DNA of 64,000 nt from Elioraea sp. (GTDB lineage Bacteria > Pseudomonadota > Alphaproteobacteria > Acetobacterales > Acetobacteraceae), in NCBI RefSeq assembly GCF_022842375.1, contig NZ_JALHPR010000009.1:82719-146718 (forward strand), in the 5' to 3' direction. Below, one piece after another: positions 58,194 to 64,000 of this stretch. How positions within the stretch are numbered: the stretch's first letter is position 1; the number at the start of each line of letters is the position of its first letter. Below the pieces are notes generated by a model. It had not been told where the DNA came from. It made no database searches and saw nothing but the letters and a program-made list of their open reading frames with translations. A program made the translations under genes and the position numbers.

Positions 58194-58214
58194 ATGATTG
58201 AATAGCGCAATCAT
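58194..58214. promoter_or_regulatory. Perfect inverted repeat upstream of the three-gene unit
   Basis: ATGATTG-AATAGCG-CAATCAT: two 7-bp arms and a 7-base spacer, 22 bases after the ALDH stop and about 140 bases before the metalloprotease-like gene. Spacing would suit a dimeric regulator, or it could be a terminator stem without U-tract. Base composition around it is clearly more AT-rich than upstream DNA. Confidence 0.5.
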
Positions 58215-58354
58215 AGGTTGTAGCGGGGACTGTGGGTTGGGGCCCAGTCCGCGCGTTTGATTTAGACGTCTGGTCATTCCTCTGTTGAATGCATCCGCAT
58301 GTTTGCTAGCCTCGTCTCGTTGGCGGACCGTTCCGCACCGGGGAGACATTGTGC

Positions 58355-59896
58355 ATGCGGCGATTGCAGGGTGGATTGCCGAGGCGCGGCTTCCTAGCGC
58401 TTGGCGGAGCGGCGACGTGGTGCGCGGCGTGTGCGGGCGGGGGGCCGCATCAGGATGTGCAGACCCCTTCCGGAGCTTGCGAACCGTTCGCGGCTAGCGG
58501 TCGTAACTATCGATTGACCGAGAAATACGACTACCCGCCCGCGCCCCCTCGCGAGCAGGCTGCCCGTCGCGAGTGGGATACTTGGCAGGCTTGGCGGGGC
58601 TATTCGGCCAGTCAACAAAACCCATGGCCATTGCCACGCATTGAGGTGCATTACGCCACGACCCGCGATCATGCGCTGCCGTCCGCACTGCAACGGCCGG
58701 TGATGGGGGAAAAAGCAGGGCCGCTGGTGTCGCATCAACCCGTGAAGTTGGCGGACTTCGACGCGGGCGCATCGAACGTACCTGCCCACGTGCAGATGAT
58801 CGCGCGCGCCGCGGAATTCGCGCTCTGGCGTTTCCGTGAACTCGGCTTCAGGCGTCCCGCGCTCGGACCGCATGGTGAACAAGGGAACACGCTGAAGATC
58901 AATCTTGTCCGCACGCGCGACTACAGGGGAATGACCTCCCCTGACTGGGACTTCATCGAAATCTCCAACCAGATCCGCGAGGAGACTGCGCTCCTGACGG
59001 TCGGCCATGAGATCTTCCATCGCATCCAGTACGCCTATAACCCGACACGGAGGGAAATGCGCGTCTGCGAACTCGACGAGCCCGACCTTTGGACCCTTGT
59101 CTTCGAAGGTGGCGCGCGTTTCTCCGAAGACCTGCTGGTCGATGGCACCAATCGCTACGAGTACGACGGCGAACGGTGGTTCACCGAGCGGCGAAGGCCG
59201 CTGTTCCGCACGGCGGACTTTGATGGCGCCCTCGCCGGAGCCGTCTACGAGGCATCGCTCTTCTGGAAGTACGTTGCCGAACAGCACGCAGCACCGTCAC
59301 GGGAACGAAATAGCGAGAGCCAGCGCCCCGGCGCCCCTTCTCTTGAGCCGCGCGGCTGGAGGCCCGCTCCTGAGAACATGCGCGAGGCAGAGACGCAGAT
59401 ACGGCTTCTGGAGGCCATCGAGCTTTGCAGGAAAGAAGGCCTCGCAGCAGAAGAGCAAAGGGAGCGGATCACGGTCGACAATCTCCGGACCGCGCGTGCG
59501 ACGATGTTCGGGATCGGCACTTTCGATAAGCCCGTCCTTGTGGGTAAGGAACAAGCGCCTTCCGATGGCGTCGCGCCGAGGCGGCTGGTCGACCTGACAA
59601 CGACAGCGCTCCGTGCACTTGGGATGGGGCGGATTTCATCCCCCGGTGATGCGCCGCTGTGCGGCGAGACGACCTGGGGAAACTTCGTCGTCGCCTTGGC
59701 CCTGAACGGGTTCTCGGAGAGCGACCTTCGGTTCCGTTTCCTCGAAACCCCCGCATTTCGCACCGTCGCCGGCTCCCCGCTCCAGGTCGCGGCGAACCGC
59801 ACCGTGCCGTACGAAATGTTGCCGGAAATCGGCCCCGGATCGGTACCCAGTTCCGGCGGAGGGGGCGGCAGGGGCGGGCGATCGGACGAGCCCTGA
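58355..59896 (+). CDS. Predicted Tat-exported lipoprotein with gluzincin-type HEXXH motif
   Basis: A 513-aa protein I do not recognise as a named family. The N-terminus has a twin-arginine motif (PRRGFLALGG, R10-R11) followed by a short hydrophobic core and Cys residues (TWCAACAGGG) that fit a lipobox. Residues 218-222 are HEIFH (VGHEIFHRIQ), a zinc HEXXH motif, and 29 residues later Glu251 starts EGGARFSED, the EGxAxxxE segment of peptidase-MA-like gluzincins. The C-terminus is a long Gly-rich tail (SSGGGGGRGG). ATG at 58355 follows GGGGAGA; TTG at 58349 is less likely. Heads a three-gene unit; gap to gene two is 21 bases. Confidence 0.75.
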   Translation: MRRLQGGLPRRGFLALGGAATWCAACAGGGPHQDVQTPSGACEPFAASGRNYRLTEKYDYPPAPPREQAARREWDTWQAWRGYSASQQNPWPLPRIEVHYATTRDHALPSALQRPVMGEKAGPLVSHQPVKLADFDAGASNVPAHVQMIARAAEFALWRFRELGFRRPALGPHGEQGNTLKINLVRTRDYRGMTSPDWDFIEISNQIREETALLTVGHEIFHRIQYAYNPTRREMRVCELDEPDLWTLVFEGGARFSEDLLVDGTNRYEYDGERWFTERRRPLFRTADFDGALAGAVYEASLFWKYVAEQHAAPSRERNSESQRPGAPSLEPRGWRPAPENMREAETQIRLLEAIELCRKEGLAAEEQRERITVDNLRTARATMFGIGTFDKPVLVGKEQAPSDGVAPRRLVDLTTTALRALGMGRISSPGDAPLCGETTWGNFVVALALNGFSESDLRFRFLETPAFRTVAGSPLQVAANRTVPYEMLPEIGPGSVPSSGGGGGRGGRSDEP

Positions 59897-59917
59897 ACGG
59901 GAGGGAGACAACGCATC

Positions 59918-61033
59918 ATGGCGGAGTTCACGCCAAGGAGTACGACCAGCGCTCTCGTGTTTGGGCCGGAGCTGTTTGACGACCAGCGGGTCGAGCGGCT
60001 GGGCGATAATCTCGCCCGGGTTCTCATGCAGTCGGGTCGCTGGAATCGCGCCCCGTCGATGCTGCGGCAGTTCGACCTGGTCGCGCACAAGGTGACCATG
60101 ACGCCCTCCGACAGGACACAGCTGATCCGGGTCGAGTGGACGCCCGATGAGGCCCTGCGCAAGGGGGCGATCTTCCAGGTGGTGCTGCTTGGGCCAGGGG
60201 CGCGGCTCGTCGACGTGATCCGGCATGACACGTCGTTCACCGTCCCGGATGGTGCTGCCCAGGCTCCCGATGGAGATGGAAGCTTCCGACGCACCATTGC
60301 GCTCCGCAACGTTGCCGAGGTTGTTTTCCTGAGTGCGAGCAGGGACGCGACGGGGAGTTTTTCCCTCGCACTCTCCCGTCCGCGACAGACGCCGGTGCTG
60401 ATGGCCACGAGTTGGAACTGCCCAAGCGGACGGTTCCTGCCATTCGACCCGCGCGAGACGGAATGGAACTGGATGTCGCCCGACCTCGAAGTGGTCAAGG
60501 ACTTCACGCGCCCGCTGGGCGCGTCTGGAACTCCGCCGGAAACGATTCGGCTTGCAGTACGAAATGTCGGCCCGAGGGACTCGCTCCTGGTCAGCGAGAC
60601 GGTCGTGTTCTCATGGAAGCCGTGGGCGCCGAGATCAGGGGGCGTCTGGAAACCCTGCGGCGATGGCACCCTCTCGTTCCTCAGATCCGTCGACGATCAC
60701 GATCGTGCCCGACGCGGCGACCGCATGACGCAGGACACGCGCCTGATGGGCAAGCAGTTCGTCCAGGTGCCGGCGCCGGCGGAGACAGAGACAAAGCGTC
60801 AGCCCTACATGATCCGAGCGGTCCTGCCCTCTTCAGGTGACAGGCGGGATCAACCGCTCGTTGTTTTGGGTAGCTCGCACCCCATCACCGGCCAAGCGGA
60901 ACTGGAGGCCCTCCGCGCGAGGGGCGTCTCGACCGATTTCGCCGCGCCGCGGAACTTGGATGCCCGTGCGCAGCGGTGTCCAAGCCGTGAGCGACCCGGG
61001 ACGGGGCCTGCCGTGCGGGGTCGGACGCCATGA
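59918..61033 (+). CDS. Unknown protein, second gene of the three-gene unit
   Basis: A 371-aa protein with no signal peptide and no membrane segment that I can see. It reads as a mostly beta-rich globular protein (VVLLGPGARLVDVI, RLAVRNVGP, SLLVSETVVFSW) with a basic, low-complexity C-terminus (RARQRCPSRERPGTG-like RCPSRERPGTG). I find no catalytic motif. A strong GGGAGGGAGA lies before the ATG. It overlaps the next gene by four bases (ATGA), so the two are coupled. Might act on or with the exported metalloprotease-like protein; this is inference from position only. Confidence 0.7.
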   Translation: MAEFTPRSTTSALVFGPELFDDQRVERLGDNLARVLMQSGRWNRAPSMLRQFDLVAHKVTMTPSDRTQLIRVEWTPDEALRKGAIFQVVLLGPGARLVDVIRHDTSFTVPDGAAQAPDGDGSFRRTIALRNVAEVVFLSASRDATGSFSLALSRPRQTPVLMATSWNCPSGRFLPFDPRETEWNWMSPDLEVVKDFTRPLGASGTPPETIRLAVRNVGPRDSLLVSETVVFSWKPWAPRSGGVWKPCGDGTLSFLRSVDDHDRARRGDRMTQDTRLMGKQFVQVPAPAETETKRQPYMIRAVLPSSGDRRDQPLVVLGSSHPITGQAELEALRARGVSTDFAAPRNLDARAQRCPSRERPGTGPAVRGRTP

Positions 61034-61974
61034 GCAGGAGCGTTCCGGTCACCCAGGGCAGGATCACGGCGAGCATCGCGGTCTTTGACCAGACGCCAAA
61101 GCCCACGTTTCTGACAGACAGCACGGCAACGGCTTCACCCCAGGGCGGTGACGGAGCCCTGGAGACGTCGCCACCGCGCATCCAGGTTCCCTTCCGTATC
61201 GATGCACCACCGTTTTTGCTGAGCACGGTTTCGACTGGAACCCTGCGAGGGTCCATTCTTCGCTTATCGCAAATGGAAAGCCACTTCCTGATTGCAGGAT
61301 ACTATTATGTAAGACGCGAAACAAATAGGATCCTTGAAGAAATGGCCTCTGCATCATCAAGTCGAAATCTCAACGTCGAACGTATAAGTAGGCCACGGTT
61401 TTCTGTATTGCCTCCTCGCGAATCACAAAGAGATCGTGAATTGGCCGAACAAGACGTAAAGCAAAACAGACACGTTCTCCGTCAAAGATTGAAACGGCTT
61501 GAGGGGGAACTGCCCCGCGGCGACCTGACGAACGTTCCGACCGAAAAGCGCATGGAGTGGGTCCAAAATCGCCTTCGTTCAATCCGCTATCTTCAAGGCG
61601 TTCTCGCATACTCGCTCAAGAATGGTTTCAAGGAAAAAATAGCAACAGATCCCGATAAAGGTATAGTTCTGATGTCATCTTATTTTCAGTATTCGCATAC
61701 AGTCGCCTACAGAACAAAGGCCATTTTTAATTTGAATATGATCTATTTTTCTGATATAGATACTGATTTAAAAATACAGAATCGTGTTGAGCGTATCCAC
61801 GGACACCATTCGATATTCCGTGGTGGTGGAACGCATCACCTTGTCTATATCGACGATGTGAAGGAATACAGTTCCACTAGTGTCGAAAAGCTGATCGATG
61901 AATTCGACATCGCCGTCAGCGGCCAGATCGAATGCGAGAAGGACTTTGACACAGATAGGAGCGGCTCGGGCTAG
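61030..61974 (+). CDS. Unknown protein with AT-rich coding sequence, third gene of the unit
   Basis: A 314-aa protein without a recognised domain. It starts SRSVPVTQGRITAS, then has a Tyr-rich AGYYYVRRETNRIL, a charged helical stretch (RQRLKRLEGEL, KRMEWVQNRLRSIRYL) and a His-rich RIHGHHSIFRGGGTHHLVY. From about 61250 on the DNA is AT-rich and uses codons (ATA, TTT, AAT, AAA) rare elsewhere in the window, which suggests recent transfer. No TM or signal peptide is evident. Its TAG and the convergent gene's TAG share the palindrome CTAG at 61971-61974. Confidence 0.7.
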   Translation: MSRSVPVTQGRITASIAVFDQTPKPTFLTDSTATASPQGGDGALETSPPRIQVPFRIDAPPFLLSTVSTGTLRGSILRLSQMESHFLIAGYYYVRRETNRILEEMASASSSRNLNVERISRPRFSVLPPRESQRDRELAEQDVKQNRHVLRQRLKRLEGELPRGDLTNVPTEKRMEWVQNRLRSIRYLQGVLAYSLKNGFKEKIATDPDKGIVLMSSYFQYSHTVAYRTKAIFNLNMIYFSDIDTDLKIQNRVERIHGHHSIFRGGGTHHLVYIDDVKEYSSTSVEKLIDEFDIAVSGQIECEKDFDTDRSGSG

Positions 61975-64000
61975 CCCGCCATCCCCCTCACCCGCGCTAG
62001 CAACCCCACCCGCACGTCCTGCTGGAACAGGAACCCCATCTCAGCCGCGAGCGCGACGGACCGTTCCAGTATCGCAACGCCATCGGCCACGGCGCCGCAT
62101 GCTGCCTCGGCCGCACCCAGGAAGCCAAGGGCAACGGGGCGCATCAGGTCGGCCTCCGCCTCGTCGCAGAGGCGAACGGCCTCGCGCAGCGGGCCGCGGG
62201 CGGCGTCGGCTTCGCCGCGGCGCCACAGCATGAAGCCCTCGGCAATGCGGACGAAGATCCACGTGAACGGCCGGTGGTCGCCCTCCGCCTTCGCCAGCAC
62301 AAGCGCCAGCGCCTCGCTCGCTTCCTCGAAACGCTCGGCATCCGCCAGCGCGCGCACGCGATAGGCGAGCGCGGTTGCCGCCAGCGGACGGTCGAGCCCA
62401 TACCGCCCCGTCACGTCCGCATCCTCGGCGCGCGCGGCCACCTCGGCCATCTCCTCTGCCGCGACGTCGAAGGCGCACATGCCGACATGCGCCAGCCCGC
62501 GCTGGAACGTCGCGCGCAAGGCCAGCGCGGCATCGCTTGTTTCCTCCGCAAGCGCGGTCGCGCGACCGGCGGCGGCCAGCGCGTCCTGGTACGCACCGGC
62601 GAGCCAGGCATGCAGGGCGGTGTTGATGTGAAGCTGGCCGAGGCGTGACGTATCGCCGAGCTTGTCTGCCGGCGCGCCGGCCTCGTCGAGGCGCGCGCGA
62701 AGCTCCGTGATCCGGCCGAGGCGATGCAGCGGATTGCGCAGCTCGAAGCGGAGGTCCACCGCGAGCTTCAGCGTCTCCTCGCTCTCGTGCAGGTGATCGA
62801 GCGCCTCCAGCGCCTCGGTGAAGAAGCCGATCGCCGCGCGGTTGGCGTTGCGCGCCGCCGCACGCCGCCCCGCCTCGCGGCCATGCGCCACGGCAAGCTC
62901 CCACGCCTCGCCCGTGCGCGCGTGGCGGGCGATCGTCTCCGGCCCCGCCCCGCCGCTGTCGGCGAGTGACGCGGCAGCGACAGCGTGCAGCGCGCGGCGG
63001 CGGGAGAAGGTCATGCCGATATACGCAACGTCCTGGTAGAGCGCGTGGCGGCACGTCCACCGCGCCGCGGGCCCGATGCCCTCGCCGCGCGCAAGCCCGG
63101 CGGCGGCAAGGATCGCGGCTGCCTGCGGCACGGCCTTGGGCGCGACCCCCGTCACCGCACCGATCGTTGCTTCATCGGAAGGTTCGCCGAGCACGGCAAG
63201 CGCCTCGAGCACCGCCTTGCTTGCATCGTCGAGCCTGTCGATGCGGGTGGCGAGAAGGCTGCGCACGGTGGGCGAAACGCGGCTGCCGCTCTCGATGCGC
63301 GGCGGCGCGAGCTGTGCCGCCACCTCCTCCTCGACGAACAGCGGGTTGCCGCCGCTGCGCTCGGCGATGCGGCGGGCTGTCCCTCCAGCCCCGTCGCCAA
63401 GCAGGCGCGCGGCGAGCTGTTCCGCCTCCCCCTCCGGCAGCGGCAGCACGGGGATTGCCGCGACGGATGCGTGCGCGGCAAGCGCCGGTGCTCGATCGGG
63501 CCGCCAGCCGAGCAGGAGCAGCAGCGGCACCTCGCCGAGCCGGTCGAGCACGGCGGCGAGCACGCTGTCGGTTTCCGGGTCGGACCAGTGCAGGTCATCG
63601 ACGATGATCGCAGCCGGCCCCTCGCGCGCGGCGGCGAGCAGCGCATCGGTTGCCGCCGCGATCATCCGCCTGCCGCGCTTGACGGGGTCGGTGCTGGCCC
63701 AGGCCTTGTCCTGCTGCGGCAGGTCGAGCAGGGCCGCGATCGCGGCTGCGTCGATGCCGGCAATGTCCGGCATGGTATCGCCGATGCCGAGGATGCGCCG
63801 GATCAGGGGGCGCAGCGGATGGAAGCCGACATTCTCGTGCCAGCGGATGCAGCGTGCGGTGTAGAGCGTCAGCGCGAGCCCCGGCCCCGCGGCGAATTCG
63901 TGCATCAGCCGCGACTTGCCGGTGCCGGCCTCGCCCACCAGCGCGACGGCACGGCCGGCGCCGCCACGCGCGGCTTCGGCCGCCGCGGCCAGGCTCGCCC
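61971..64000 (-). CDS. AAA-type ATPase with TPR-like repeats, 5' part outside window
   Basis: About 676 residues of a larger protein are visible. Near the window edge is a P-loop, ALVGEAGTGKSRLMHEF, then IIVDDLHWSDPETDSVL (Walker B) and the LLLLGWRPDRAPAL sensor region, an ATPase of the predicted-ATPase/STAND class. Downstream are Ala-rich helices with TPR-like character (LRATFQRGLAHVGMCAFDVAAEEMAEV, in part LRATFQRGLAHVGM). The layout matches ATPase/adenylate-cyclase-type regulators whose N-terminal cyclase domain would lie beyond 64000; that is not shown. Convergent with the three-gene unit. Confidence 0.8.
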   Translation of the reverse strand, partial: ASLAAAAEAARGGAGRAVALVGEAGTGKSRLMHEFAAGPGLALTLYTARCIRWHENVGFHPLRPLIRRILGIGDTMPDIAGIDAAAIAALLDLPQQDKAWASTDPVKRGRRMIAAATDALLAAAREGPAAIIVDDLHWSDPETDSVLAAVLDRLGEVPLLLLLGWRPDRAPALAAHASVAAIPVLPLPEGEAEQLAARLLGDGAGGTARRIAERSGGNPLFVEEEVAAQLAPPRIESGSRVSPTVRSLLATRIDRLDDASKAVLEALAVLGEPSDEATIGAVTGVAPKAVPQAAAILAAAGLARGEGIGPAARWTCRHALYQDVAYIGMTFSRRRALHAVAAASLADSGGAGPETIARHARTGEAWELAVAHGREAGRRAAARNANRAAIGFFTEALEALDHLHESEETLKLAVDLRFELRNPLHRLGRITELRARLDEAGAPADKLGDTSRLGQLHINTALHAWLAGAYQDALAAAGRATALAEETSDAALALRATFQRGLAHVGMCAFDVAAEEMAEVAARAEDADVTGRYGLDRPLAATALAYRVRALADAERFEEASEALALVLAKAEGDHRPFTWIFVRIAEGFMLWRRGEADAARGPLREAVRLCDEAEADLMRPVALGFLGAAEAACGAVADGVAILERSVALAAEMGFLFQQDVRVGLLARVRGMAG

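Noticed and set aside
55711..58210. Long frames on both strands across the CoA-transferase and ALDH
   Set aside because: Shadows of the two real enzymes; no motifs.

Overview
The window is high-GC chromosomal DNA from an alphaproteobacterium, most likely of the Rhodospirillales/Acetobacteraceae type. This is inferred from gene order and family features: dusB-ntrB-ntrC-ntrY-ntrX followed further on by hfq-hflX, a fused ispDF, a RibBA with a degenerate GTP cyclohydrolase half, a HemB lacking the zinc cysteines, and the run bamE / ubiquinol-cytochrome c chaperone / DUF177 / rpmF-plsX-fabH-ihfA-merR-tRNA-Pro. Almost every gene is a single-copy housekeeping gene, packed tightly with many ATGA or GTGA stop/start overlaps.

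Layout. 1-6.4 kb (+): tmk (5' cut), holB, metG, tatD, a PhnP-like hydrolase, mazG and a DMT exporter. 6.4-8.5 kb (-): pirin, an inositol monophosphatase-family protein and a groES without groEL. 8.7-9.6 kb (+): a FkbM methyltransferase. 9.7-21.9 kb (-): hflX, hfq, a HAD phosphatase, a D-amino-acid transaminase, GNAT, YbaK-like, and the nitrogen two-component cluster ntrX-ntrY-ntrC-ntrB-dusB (listed left to right, transcribed right to left). 22-25.6 kb: ispDF, a trypsin-like lipoprotein, mmcB (-) and an Ldh-family oxidoreductase. 25.6-31.1 kb (-): the phosphate regulon pstS-pstC-pstA-pstB-phoU-phoB, with a PHO-box-like site upstream of pstS and no phoR in the cluster. 31.4-36.9 kb: tRNA-Pro(GGG) and the fatty-acid/phospholipid/IHF/L32 cluster, then bamE. 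37-40.4 kb (-): membrane pyrophosphatase hppA and an MFS transporter. 40.4-48.4 kb (-): thiL-nusB-ribH-ribBA-ribE-ribD-nrdR-glyA-rpiB and a secreted hydrolase. 48.5-51.1 kb: a small DUF6898-like gene (-), then an O-acyl-homoserine sulfhydrylase and hemB (+). 51.1-58.2 kb: a frameshifted PEP-CTERM gene, a YdcH-like small protein, an unknown membrane protein, a thioesterase, two alpha/beta hydrolases, a family III CoA-transferase and a divergent aldehyde dehydrogenase.

The part that does not look like housekeeping is 58.2-62 kb. A three-gene (+) unit encodes a Tat-exported, lipoprotein-like protein with an HEXXH...EGxAxxxE zinc-protease signature, followed by two proteins I do not recognise. 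The last one becomes strikingly AT-rich, unlike everything around it. The unit is preceded by a perfect 7-bp inverted repeat and ends against an AAA+/TPR-type signalling ATPase that runs off the right edge. This is my best candidate for an undescribed system.

Other notable details are a four-copy 12-bp repeat that gives NtrB a Q/D/H tail, a 21-codon leader ORF coupled to ntrC, a NtrX lacking the GAFTGA loop, a one-base frameshift in the PEP-CTERM signal peptide, and GC-rich tandem repeats in the bamE divergent promoter region.
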